Source: Arbacia lixula (lineage: Eukaryota > Echinodermata > Echinoidea > Arbacioida > Arbaciidae). From it: a stretch of 64,000 nucleotides of DNA. The translations under genes and the position numbers were made by a program. Every line of letters begins with the position of its first letter. Position 1 is the stretch's first letter. The stretch lies in contig OZ022595.1 of the NCBI GenBank assembly GCA_963669155.1, positions 3,917,642-3,981,641 on the forward strand, given 5' to 3'. Below, one piece after another: positions 11,210 through 23,700 of the stretch. The notes beneath the pieces are model-generated. The model saw only the letters and a program-made list of their open reading frames with translations. It was not told the DNA's origin and did no database searches.

Positions 11210-11582
11210 GTAGGGTAACCAGATAGGAGTGAGGGTTGGGGTGGGGTAGGTGCAAATCTACACACGGACTCAATATCCAGTATGCCATCCAACACAAGTT
11301 TGATATGTAAGCTTTTCACTCTGAAGTGCGTAGAGCAGTTGATGCAGAAACAAAATGGCGTAAAGCGTTTGGCATATGAAATACACAGAAATCCCATAAA
11401 AGAGTAGTGTCTTTTGCGCACTATGCTTTAATCTATTTTGATTGTATGTTGCTCTATAACAACCTTAATGATATCGTCCCTCATTCAAAATGATCAATAT
11501 TTCTTATCCTCTAAAGCTACTCACCATCCCGTAAACAAATTATGATGTAAGGTACACTGGTCGTAAGCAGCGCACTCATGTA

Positions 11583-11647
11583 TATCATGTATGTATGTAT
11601 GTATGTATGTATGTATGTATGTATGTGTGTATGTATGTATGTATCTG
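11583..11647. repeat. ATGT tetranucleotide microsatellite
   Basis: About 15 repeats of ATGT with one or two interruptions. The same site has about 5-8 repeats in units 3 and 4 and about 3 in unit 2, so it is length-variable among copies. Confidence 0.95.
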
Positions 11648-12605
11648 TACCTTATCGTGAGTTTATTTATTTTCTAATCATAGCTAAAAATGTCGTGCTA
11701 TGATCTCATTATATGAGTAATTACAACAATCAATTATTTATAAAAAAAAGAAGAAGAGATGATCGCTTTGCGTAAAATGATATTGATTTTAAGAACTAGA
11801 TCGAAGCATCTATTATGTCGAGTAATTATTATCATTGTGCTGTATATATTTTATCAGTGAAAAAACATCCATGTTTAGAAAAGTAAAACATAATATTTCG
11901 TATAATTCACTGTACATACTCAAATTAGACATCACTAGAATCATCGTGCGTTTTTAATTTTTTTTGTTTTTGTTTTAGCGCTTTTGATATGGCGGGGGGG
12001 GGGGGATATGCTGAATGCAACGATCTCCCCTTTTTAGGGTAGCAGTTCAAAGCGTTGATAATTTTTAAAAAATGCGTAAAGAAAAGTTTAGTCAAGCTAT
12101 TAATCTAACCATTTGGAAAGGTGATCAGAAATGTATCTACGACTATGCATCTTGGGTGTAATCGTCTGCCTTTCACTTTTACAGTATAAATGAAGATGTT
12201 ATTGACATGTACAGTATTTCATATTTCAAATATTTCATATTTTGAAAGTTTTTTTTACGAATGAATAAAATGAAGCGTAAACTAAGGTGTCTTTTTAAAA
12301 TTTTGCTCAACGATACGTACTTTGTGTGATAGCTTACCGTACTGCAACAGCCTACTGTATACTGTATATGATTTGCATCTCTTTAATCCATCTTCAGTTT
12401 TTAATGCTATTTTTAAATTTGGATGTGTACATGTAAAGATCATAACATTGACTGTGAACTTCATTGATGGAATGGATCTTTTCATTAGCAATAGAGCAAT
12501 TCTGAAACAGATTGTTTAAAGGTTATATTACAAGACGGTTTATGATATGCCACAATAAACATTTATACCATATAGTATAGTATAGTTTAACTAATATGCT
12601 TTTTA

Positions 12606-12816
12606 CACTGGAAGAATGTCCTTAGCCCAGTACTATAGGTGGGGCTATTTAGCCCCACCTATAGCACGGGGCTAAGCTTTCTGTTTGCATTGTTTTTTTT
12701 TACCAAAGTGGGCGAGTCCCACCTATAGTCCAGGATTATTTGGCCCTGCAAAAAAGCAGGGCTAACCCCGCAATTGCAGGGCCAAGCCAAATAGTCCGGG
12801 GTTAAGAGCGCCAGTG
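12606..12816. mobile_element. TA-flanked hairpin-rich MITE, unit 1
   Basis: A 211-bp element with ends CACTGG and CCAGTG, flanked by TA on both sides, as in Tc1/mariner-type MITEs. Behind the ends are TTAGCCC/GGGTTAA inverted segments. Inside are a long near-perfect palindrome (about 12621-12674) and smaller fold-backs around ggccctgc/gcagggc. Confidence 0.65.
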
Positions 12817-13382
12817 TAATCAGAAACGAAAATAGTACGGGGCTATAATTAAGAAAAACTGGTAGACAGTTTCTTTCAAGAGCGCGTCGGGATTTCTTTA
12901 TATTTACGATATTCAGCAGTATTTTTTTTATCAAAGATATTGCGTGCATTCTAATAGCGTAGTTGCGATAAAGTAGGCATACAATTTATTCAAGGGTGGT
13001 TGGGGGATTATTAATACACCACATTGATAGATTGGCAGTTTATTATAGATAATACGGGCTTTTAGATTTACAGTAAACCGATACTACAAAATTTCTTCAA
13101 AGAGTTTGACTTTGCTTTACTATTAGCTTCGATTGAATGCCAGTTCCAGAAGACGGACTTGGCTTTATTAATAATAGTATTACGATAACTCGACATCTTA
13201 TTTCATGGGCTATCCTGGCTTAATGAAGCCTGTCAATTACGATAAACTGGTAGTTTCTCCTTAAGTGCTGGCTTTGCTTTATTAATAGCAACGATTGACT
13301 GACGATTTCAAATTGGATCCCATATCCGCTGACAAGATTTGCAATATCATAGAATAAGAAAGTATTCGACATTATTTGATAT

Positions 13383-13775
13383 AATTGATTTATTTCATTG
13401 TACATATCTCCTTGGTTGTACAAGAGTAGTAATAATACATCGAAATTATTAACGTAATAATAGTGATCGCAAAGGAATTAATGTTATTTTGTAAAGAAAT
13501 CTTTCGTGTGATGTAATAAGCAAATGTTGTAACTGGACATGAAGGAAGGTGAAAATAGGGGGATTATGTTGCCTTGATTTAATTGATTTATTTAATTGTA
13601 TACATCTCCTTGGTTTTATAAGAGTAATAATAATACATCTGAACTATTAATTTTCGACACACCGACTGCATTTATTCAACCTAAGGTATTAATGTTATTT
13701 TGTAAAGAAATCTTTCGTGTGATGTAATAGGCAAATGTTGTGACTGGACATGAAGGAAGGTGAAAATAGGAGGAT
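13383..13775. repeat. 198-bp tandem duplication, unit 1 spacer
   Basis: Sequence beginning aattgatttattt at 13383 recurs at 13581 with moderate divergence; both halves end in the block tttcgtgtgatgtaata and ggacatgaaggaaggtg. Units 2-4 have one copy. Confidence 0.8.
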
Positions 13776-14454
13776 GATGTTGCTTTGACTAAATTTTCGA
13801 TGGGGAAAAGGGATACCAGACCAGCGTATTGAGCGAGATTCCTAAAATGAATCAATGTAGTAAAAAAACATTACATATATATGTGGTGGATGAAGGGATG
13901 GGGTGGGAACATGATCGAAGAAGGTGTGTCTAGGAGAAAGCTGGACAAACAAACAAAACGAAGAAGAAAATCACGTTTAGCAGTTGCTTGAGGAAAGTGT
14001 TTTAACAAAATGCTTGTGTGAAACTTGAAACCATGTCATGCATATGGGAAGCGAGTTGCAAGGGAATTTTGCAAGAATATGGGTGGTAGTAATCATATAC
14101 ATGATCATCATCATCATAAAGCTACATGAGAAACCACAATCACGCATGGTACTACTTGACTTTGGGCTAAATATACATTTTAGAATCATCACGATAATAC
14201 ATGCGGCCTTTACCCTTCGAAGCATAGGGGAAGTGCTAGTTTCACTAACTCAACCAAGCCTTGTCTTCTTTCTATGTCGGTGAAGATTGAGGAGGTCATG
14301 TGAGGCATGTGAGTGTATTGATTGAAGGTGTTGAGGGTAATTTTTATGTTCGCAGTAATCGTTCTTACAAACACAAGGAAAAAGAATAATTGTCAGTAGT
14401 TTATTCATTGATCTAATGCATTTATAACCTAAATGCCTAAGACAATGGACAAGA

Positions 14455-14631
14455 CTGCATTTATTCAACCTAAGGAATGAATTTACGGCAATCAAACACT
14501 CCTTGTCTCTTAATTGGAATATCCTGCACATAGAACATGTAGAAATAACAAATACGAAATTGAAACATGCTTTTAAAGAGGCGGTGAAGCATCACCTCAT
14601 TCAGCCAATACTCTTCATGATTTTATTGTAG
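14455..14631 (+). mobile_element. Decayed LINE-like 3' end, unit 1
   Basis: This is the unit-1 version of a block that in unit 4 (60172-60345) reads SLIWNVLPIEI ... AFKEAAKRHLI before a stop. The W-N-x-L-P ... F-K-x-x-x-K-x-H-L layout is the usual C-terminal end of non-LTR retrotransposon reverse-transcriptase proteins. In unit 1 the frame is disrupted. Confidence 0.35.
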
Positions 14632-14806
14632 TATGCCCAAATAATACTTGTTTCTTTTGTTGTGTTGATAACCACACATGATTTTATACGGCAATATTGT
14701 CGCCTGCAAAGTTGTTCTTGTGTTGACCTTCGTAGTAGGGTCCATGTTTATAATAACATGAAGTAGCTGGAGTGATACATTTCTGTTCAAGTGTCATACT
14801 CCATAT

Positions 14807-14856
<50 letters not shown>
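14807..14856. repeat. CT dinucleotide microsatellite
   Basis: Roughly 25 CT repeats with one interruption. Unit 4 keeps short CT runs at the matching place, while units 2 and 3 are nearly without it. Confidence 0.95.
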
Positions 14857-14858
<2 letters not shown>

Positions 14859-16347
14859 CTTCCCCCTCTCTCCTAATCTATCATCTATATAATGTAATTG
14901 ATAATTATTATACCGACAAGTTTTGACTTATCATGAAAACCCTTTTCTTTGATTTTCCTTTCGGCAAAATAATAATTAATCAAATACTGATCATCTAGTA
15001 TCCAAAACAAAATCAGTCCATCAAATTAAATATCCGTTTTGTCAGTCATACTTTGAGACTCTTCATACCTATGATATTAATTGAATGTCCATGCACTAAT
15101 GTTGATGTTAAAAGATTTGCAACATTCTATTTTGATTTTTACATAATTATATTAAAGGCTGCTGTCTCACGCAAATACACGTTTTTGGTTCAAAGAAGTT
15201 ATTCATGAATAACTGTATTAAATCAATTACGTGTGATTCGGTTTACTTTTCAATGCTTCCACTTACACATTACAATTTATAATCTAATCTAATAATAAAA
15301 TGGGAGGGGGCATTTGGAGGGAGCAATGTTGGGCTCACTTGGGCATGCGGTGTTCTGGATGTTGTTAGAAACTGTTAATAAGCAATAATCTTTACGAAAA
15401 CGTTTCATAACGATTTTTGGCCGAGTGAAGCTCGGGATTTTACGTGTGCACAGAGATATAGAAAGAACCACCTCACGCACACATTCACAAACATAATTTC
15501 CTTAAACCATCGGGCAAGAAAAACGTGTTGACCTTCTTAACTTTTTTGTGTCACACAAACTGCCGCTCTATGTGATTTATATGTAATTAGTTTTACAAAT
15601 CGCATCAATGGCGCATGAAGAATTAAAAAGAAGCGATGTACAGAGGAAGCAGCTCACACAAAATACAAAAACAACAATTCCGCCACCTGCCCTCTAGAGG
15701 CGATATTGGTATAAGGACTACTCCATTTGTTTCTTTAGTAAATTATTGATGGTCCTTATTTGTATCTGATTTGAGTGAGGTTTCCGCGTTGCATTTTACA
15801 GTCGTATAGCACCTCGAGACAATATTTCAGGCACTAGGTATTATATCATCATATAACATATAACATATAAACATGTTTAAGGAAACGACAACTCAATCTT
15901 TGTAGAGAACCTTGCTGAAATATCGATTCCTTTGTAAACTTGATATTCTATTACATCCTTGTGAAATGGATGCGAAAGAAATCTATGCATGTGAATGTGA
16001 ACCTTCGAAATGATGATAGATGGCGATGGAATAAGTGGATATTGCAGCGAAAATGCAATTTTGTTTTTATTTGTTTGGATGATGTGTTGACTGGTGTGGA
16101 TTGTTCAGTACTTACGCAAACGATCTTGCCTACTATGAAAACGACGAATAAGCAACAAAAAGATTTCGTACCCTGAACAAATTATTCAATGAACAATTCA
16201 ATGAATACCAACATAATGTCTCTTTTTTAGTAGATACTATTTAACATAGACAGCAATTGCTTTTGTTTAAACAAACTTACAAGTCCTCATATACGGGTGG
16301 TAGTTTGACACGATGCAGTAAAAGATATTGTTTATAATAACAATCGT

Positions 16348-17798
16348 ATAATGACTACGCACGTAAGAGGAATCGTATGGGGCTTGTTAAAAACCCATTT
16401 GACTTTGATATGGGAGTACAACAGTTATGGTGGTGTTTAAATCACGTCGGGGTCACCAAGCTATGCACGAATAGCTTATTTTTGTTCTTTATTTGATTAC
16501 GCTCTTCCATCTCTAATCATTCAGAATTCCACAATTCAATTCTTAACACGAATAATGACACATCACTACATATCCCAGTCTCAACATATTTACATGGAAT
16601 TCTTACCCAGTCCCGTATCAAGCATAAGAGTATAATCAAATTACCCTATCATATGCAACCGAATTGTTTAGATACTACAAACCAGACAGATTAAACTATT
16701 ACACTACACAGTCAATATTCCATATTCTGTATACCATGACAAAATCTTACGGGGAGGAAGTCATTTCCATATGCACCTGCTGATCTATCGAATAACTTGC
16801 TAGGTTACCTGAAAAATGTAGAAGCATGTGGAAAAGTCAGAGGTTATTTGAAAAAATGTCTGTGTCGGTATTTGTACATATCACAATTATAAACCCCGTG
16901 CAACATTTCCATTCATTGCGTGTTACGTTGTAGTAACATGTATGTAGACATGCAATTATGCCTATGTGTTATGCGCTACACGTTTTTTTATTATTACTAC
17001 TTTGCATCTCTTCTTAAAAAGAATTTGCTACTTTTGATTCTCTATTCAAGTGGAGATGAGCGGAGTCTTTGACAGTTCTCCAGTAAAACAAAGGTTTGTA
17101 AGTGGTAGGATACTTGAGCGTATTCTGTGCTCTATCAGTTTCACTCTTGCGACGCATAAGCTAATGATGAATTATGAGAAATGTGTATGGTGTATTCACA
17201 AAGTAACCAGATCACTTGCATTTTGCTTGTGCACAACCGTACTACTGGACAATTTCTTACACCGCGCTCTTCTTCAAAATTACTCGTGCAGACATTAAAG
17301 GTAGCCCGTCCCTTTTGCAGACCTAATTCTGAAAATTCACTGACTTTGTCATGATTTGAGAGAGATTGGCTGTATAACCTTTCCCTGGAATCGACAAAGC
17401 GTAATATTAGGTTTTGAGGAAATAATCTTCCATAATTGATCGATCTTTCTTTTTTCGTACCACGAAAATAGTCAAATCTCAGTAAAAACTAGTTAGATTA
17501 TCTTTTATTGTACGGGAGTTATAGTACCTCTGACCTTAAAATTTCACAGTTGGTTTCCCAAAGATACGTGCTAAATATGTTCAAACTTTCATGAAGTTTG
17601 CAGATGTCTGTAAAAGGGACTCGCCATTTTTAACGACCGCCCCGTTTTTCCAAAGGTGAAAAAGGTTACAGTTGAGAGAAGACACATTCAGCTACTGGGA
17701 AAAATGATGTGTAATAATATTGGAGCAACATTATTGGTTCCAATAAGTTTTTGTTTAATTGATATGATTTGATGCTACTTTATTACAAAGACGTGGTC
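16348..17798 (+). promoter_or_regulatory. Upstream region of receptor gene 2
   Basis: Aligns with the upstream region of gene 1, including the MITE insertion. Besides the MITE nothing gene-like is visible; the recurring open frame at 17050-17298 has lost residues relative to the other copies, which argues against a protein. Confidence 0.35.
17299..17629. mobile_element. TTAA-flanked MITE (piggyBac-like), unit 2
   Basis: A 331-bp copy at the same site as in unit 1, with TTAA at 17295-17298 and 17630-17633. The right inverted repeat has drifted (ggactcgccattt). The shared site shows that it was inserted once and then duplicated or transferred with the unit. Confidence 0.72.
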
Positions 17799-20700
17799 AT
17801 GTCTGCCGTTCAGCTCTTTACTTTGCTGTATCTCGCTTGTGTGGAAGTGATCGTGTTTACGAACGTGACGCAGGCACAACAATGTGAGTATTGGCATGTC
17901 ACCTGTTATTTGAAATAGCGTTTGAAGAAAGACGCACCAATCGAATGATTTATGACTAGTAAATGGTGAAGGAGAGAGAGAGTAGGAGAGGGAGAGAGGG
18001 TGAGAGAGTGCATAATAGCAGAAGAGGATAGGAGAGTGCGGGGAATTCAGGAGAGTGCTAGAGAGTGCGACAGACTTTCTGGAGTTTTTAATACTGGAAT
18101 TCCTAAATAATGAATCACTATATATCACAGCCATATTAAACGTACTTGTAGTTATTCTACAGACAAACGGTCTCTGGGTTGTGACGATAGAGCAACAGTC
18201 ATATCGTCTGCTTTCCCGGATAATTATCCCAACATACTAGCTGTTCTAAATCGACAAATTCTTGTCAGATTCAAATATTTCAATGTTGAGGAACATCTGG
18301 ACATGGTATTAATGCTGGATCCCCTCAATAAGCTGAAAGGTGGTTGGTACATTGGTAATAAGACAGATTTAACATTCATTACGCTCTTCAAAGCGTGCTT
18401 CACTCTTTACCTTTCAATGCTTAGTTCTATGATATAAGAATGGCGTAATGCTAAATTAATTTGGACATACATTTGTCCCAAACGCTACATCTCTTTCGAC
18501 AATTTTGTTTAAGGTTCGCCACTGGTGAATAGTGATGATAATATTTTGGTGATAACAATGGTTTCTAAGATGAATTATGAATCACTGAATCTCAAACAAT
18601 GACATTAAATTAAAAAATAATTGATCGTAAATGCACTTTTGCCCCATTACAGACAACCGGACTCTGGATTGTGACGATGGAGCAACAATCACATCGCCTG
18701 CATACCCGGAGAACTATCCCAATAATGCAAATATCGAATGGAACATTTTAGCCCTTCCAAATCGACGAATTCTCGTCAGATTCAATCATTTCAATGTTGA
18801 GGAACCTCAGGACATGGTATTGATTTCGGATCCCCTCAGTAAGCTGAATGATGATTGGTACACTGGTGTAAAGACAGATTCACCGCCGTACCTGTCGCAT
18901 GGAAATCGTCTCACCATCATGTTTACGTCGTCACCATTTCGGAGTCAACCGGGATTTAATTTGACGATATACTGCTATGAACAAACATGTGAGTAAACCA
19001 AATTCAATGTGTTAGATCAATTGCACACAAAATGATACTAGCCAGCAAAGGAGTTGTTCTTCAATGTGCGAAGAAACGCCCAGTCACGTGAGTGACACTA
19101 GAGCTTGGAACAGCAAAAAATATAATAATTTTTTTTGGATTTGCCCACTTATCTTTGTTAGCGAGGCATTCTTACATGATTGTGTCATGTAACTGATGTT
19201 AAGCCTTGATACATGGTCATTATGACTAAGTGAACACTCGTCTCTCTGTCCACTTTACACAAGTTTAGGTCCAAAAAGGTAATATCCCCCGTGTGCGCGT
19301 GAGGTGCCATGATATTGCATGATATTGACGTACAGGCATTGCTGCGACTGGCATCAGGATGTGTCATTATCAAACACACTTGACGTATCAACTTATGACA
19401 AAAGATATAAAACTCGCAATGCCGGTAAATGGTTTCACAGTTCTTAAAAGCGTAACGATGGCGGGAATCGAATACAGCATCACATGGCGTAACGGATGTA
19501 TTAGCTTAGCGCATCTTCACTTTCACATCGGACACAAAAAGACACTGGCCCATTTCATTGATTCATTCCTTGCGACTGGCTATATTGTGTACATTAGTTT
19601 CATTTTCACATAATCATTGTTTTCAATTGCATCACATGAGACAATGTTTAGCTATTATGCGTACTGACATCAGTTTTCATTTGTATAATCGATAATTATA
19701 AAGTAACTGAATTACGGTTTCTTCTGGCGTTGTCTAGCTTCTGTCATGCAGGTTCGGCTAGTCAACAGTGATCCCCCAGAGGAAGGATTGGTGGAGCTTT
19801 CACGGATGGGCGGAAACTGGACAAGGGTTTGTGCAGATGACCTCGAGGAAGATTTCGCTCTTGTGATCTGTAGACAACTTGGTTATCCTGCAGTAGAAGG
19901 GACGTTCTTTGAGAATGGTGCATGTGCAGGGAGGAGCTGTGTCAAGGCACCACAATGTAGTGAGTGTTTTCTTGATATTATTCTTACTCCAGACGTATCA
20001 CATATGAATTATGTACCACAATACCGAATATGCAGACCGTGTCAGGGATGATGCTGTAATCATTATTGTAACATTCGTCAGGAAGAATAAGGGAAGGGAA
20101 GGATAAGGACATTAGATGAGCGTTCTCAATTTGTATCCACATATGCCTTAGTTAGTCATTCAAATAGTCAAATATATCTAAATGTATTCTGAATGATTGG
20201 GGGTTTTAATGAAATGGAATTTAAAATGATATTTATAGTTGGAACATTTGTTGTAGAAACACAATCATTTGCATGTGCATGGACACATGTGCAATGTGGA
20301 ATGTTTGTATTCGATATAATAAAGATGAATATTTCAGTCATCACCAATGATAACATTGATATGAGATGTCTGTACATTACAGGAGAAATGTCTTACCGCC
20401 TCGTTATGCTCTGCATTTACACTTAATTTGTACTCGAGAAAATAAAGTTGAATATTTCAGTCATTACCAAAGATAACATGTTTATGAGATGTCTGTTCAT
20501 TCCAGGAAGAAAGACCTATCTCCTTGACGACTGTTCTGTATCCTACGGTGAATGCCAATCTCAAAATGGTCTACGAGTGCAATGCCACAGTGAGTATTTT
20601 CTTTAAATTATTTGATATTTAGGATCTTACTCAATTGGATGAGACAAGCAAAACACACATTATCCCACGTATCCTACTGACGTAGTCGACAAGCTGTTAG

Positions 20701-23700
20701 AAAAAATATAAACATAAACTTTGGTTATTCTCCACCTCCTTCCTTCTACGTGGTAATGTGGAAGGATGAAGAGTAAATTTCAGAATGTACGTAATAATGA
20801 ACATACATACTCTGAAGAAATATTGTACTTAATATTTGCTTTTCAAAGTATCCACACCAAAACAGTTCACCCGAGTTCGTTATGGCAAGAATGATATACC
20901 CTTCACAGACCACACTGAAGAGGCAATGTTGATAATTAACGAATGCCAATGCTTGTTCTCATTTTCCAACTAGAGCAAGGTTATATTGGATGCTATGAGT
21001 TTGGAGCTCATGCGCTCAATGACGAATTCACCTCTGAGTCGATCTCTGATTGCGTTTCATCCTGTCAATCTGTGAACCCGGATGCAATTGCCGCAATAAG
21101 GGGAGAGAGATGCCTATGTACATCAGCGGCTACTGTCGGTTTGGCTGATCTCCCTTTTTATTATGACATGTGTGATCAGCCAGAAAATGTCACTCAACTT
21201 TGGAGACGAGTTTACACCAGTGAGTATTTCGACATTCCCAATATCTGTAACAAAGTGTGGATTTTTCGTCGGTAACAGTATCAGAAAAGATGTGAGATCT
21301 ATTTTGCCATATCAGAAGTAAAAAAAGAAAAGAAAGAGAGATGCTGTAAAGCAATCTAAACTAGTACTAGCCGATCAAATTTCCTGAATTTCATACGTTT
21401 GTATATTTCACAAGACCAGAGACTAATTTTCCATGCTCATCCCTGACAATTTAAATAGGTCTAGATGCTAGGCAATGCATTGGTACTTGATATTAAACAC
21501 TTGTCTAAGCAGGTCTTAATGTGTCCGCAGTTTTAAGAGAAAAAAATCAATTTCCATTAACGCACTATATAGGGTCATAATCGCTACGTGATAATAGCAA
21601 TTTATGTACAAGAAAACAGTTATCTTTATCTCAAATTAAGCCAGACATTACAGTTTACTTTTTGAATTCATCCTGTCGTTGAAACGAAGAGAAAATATAT
21701 AATCCTAATAATCACAGAAATCACAATGATAGCATTGGAAAAGATTCACCAGTGCATTCCTTATCATTTTAAATGTGAATTGCTAGTTTCGACTGGTGGA
21801 TTTATATATTTTAAGTCATAAAAGATGGCACATTGAATTTTCATTGCCCCAAACTGGACACTAAAGATAAATAGCACATAAGATGCGTCGTAGGCAGTAT
21901 GCAACAAGAGGTAATTTGATTTGATTTGCTTTGATCTTCCTTCATTTTCATTCAATCTGTCTACAGCCTCGTCAGGTTTTTGTAAGCCCTTGGAAATATC
22001 ACATGGGACAGTAGAGCCGAGCATCACGTGGTTCGGATCCATCGTCAGCATCTCTTGTGATTCCGGGTACAACTTGACAGGGACCTCCAGACTGCAGTGT
22101 AGACCTGGTGTATCAACCTATCATCCGGTCTGGAATGAGTCGATTCCAATTTGCACTGAAATACCAGGTAATATATCACAACAGCGTTTTATAATAAAAG
22201 CGAAACAAGGACAAGAAAAGATAAAGAGGCGAACAATGTGCGACATTTTCTTAATAACGGTACAGGGGCTTATCCTGATGACAGCCCGTGGGGCCATGAT
22301 TACAAGATATACGTACAAGTGTCATGTATATCGCACACAAATATGTGCACCATTTCCATTATCCCGGAAATACTCGTCCCACCCTACCATCCTTCTATAC
22401 TGAGCAACGTGGATTAAGTAAAACGCTGAAGGACACAAGTTAATGTTTGAACCCGAAACTATGAATTCCTAGTGTACAGTTCACAACCACTATATATATT
22501 TATTGATCTTCACTTGAGATTTATTCAAGTGAATCGTCATATAATGTTGCTCCGTAGTTATACAAGCATGGTGCAATGTGAACCTGTATCTTAAAGAAGG
22601 CCGATACTATATACTGATTGCGGAGCAGTATTTTCATTGCCATCGAATTATTATTGCGTTTTTGATTTTGAAATAGGTGTTAAGACCTCACTTCCTCCCA
22701 GGCATTTGCACGAGTCTGGAACAGTTTGGCAAACATTTTCAACGCTTGAAACTTTCCAATGAATTAATCTGAGAGTCGGAATGTATATCAGGGGACGGGG
22801 CGTTGTGTGTTTTTCTAAGACTCACGACAATTATGTTAATTTGCACACAAAACGATTTTTTTTTTACACAATTAATGAATTGCTAGACAGTAGTGCCATA
22901 TAATTAAAAAAAAACATGAAATACCTGTTATCTTCCTTTATAACTGCAAGTGAAAGTTTGATCTTATAGTGTTTAAATTTCCCTCATCATCAGATCTTAT
23001 CACAAACAAACAAGAAGTCTCTTCTGTGTACACCACTAATCTGATGGACTAAATTGGGTGTTGTTCTTCATATCAGCATTCATGAAGTATGAATGTGTAT
23101 GTCTCAATCAATGCCATTTTCAGTTTTTACATTCTGAGGGAATTACTTGAATATTTTTAACATCGTGTCGCTACTCCCCCTCCCAACGACTCTAAAGTTT
23201 TATTTGACCCGAATCCGCGCAAGAGACAGAACTGTTTCCCTGTTTCATTACACTGCATGAGCAATGATACATGAACAATGATCACGTAGCCCGGTAATGA
23301 CCACACAATGTCTGTATAATTTCCATAAATGTGCATTTTGATGCTCCTTCTTTCCTTATTGCCCTGCCCCCCCCCCCCCCCCCCATCACTAGAACCGGTA
23401 ACTACAACTACTGAGGAAGTAACAAGCATTGCGACTTCAGAAGGTATGTCTGAAACAGATTAAGTGTCTATGCTTGACTAGTGAATACACCGTGTGATAG
23501 TTAATCAATGCGTTATTAGGATCTAATATGAAATCATATGCAAAGTACCAAGGGACGAGCGTAAGGATAAGAGTGACAGTCAGTGGTCGAATACAAATGG
23601 TGTAACACTTAATGCGAACTATCAGTTCTTCGTCAGCATCTTCAAGCTATAAACGGTATCGCATCGCACATGCATAAATGCGGAAAAGATCATGAAATGT

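Larger units (their letters stand above)
1546..16347 (+). repeat. Tandem unit 1 of the receptor array
   Basis: First copy of the segmental repeat (~14.8 kb), taken from the landmark ataatgactacg to the same landmark in unit 2. It contains upstream region, gene 1, and a 5.1-kb spacer. Copy-specific changes are a TTAA MITE upstream, a ~113-bp tandem duplication at 7765-7990, a ~198-bp tandem duplication at 13383-13775, and long ATGT and CT microsatellites in the spacer. Confidence 0.9.
11210..16347. other. 3' UTR and spacer of unit 1
   Basis: No further gene recognised. AATAAA at 12264 and 12554 are possible polyadenylation signals for gene 1. The stretch holds an ATGT microsatellite (11583-11647), a hairpin MITE (12606-12816), a 198-bp tandem duplication (from 13383), a LINE-like relic (14455-14631) and a CT microsatellite (about 14807-14856). 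The rest is AT-rich and shared with the other spacers. Confidence 0.6.

Noticed and set aside
11583..11647. Regular repeats considered as a CRISPR array
   Set aside because: Pure tetranucleotide microsatellite without spacers, in an animal genome.
13977..14283. Overlapping frames on both strands around a CATCAT-rich stretch
   Set aside because: No domain, no splice context, and variable between units.
15289..15480. Minus-strand frame RFRKDYCLLTVSNNIQ... seen in three spacers
   Set aside because: Present only as shared spacer sequence, broken in unit 3, with no recognisable family.
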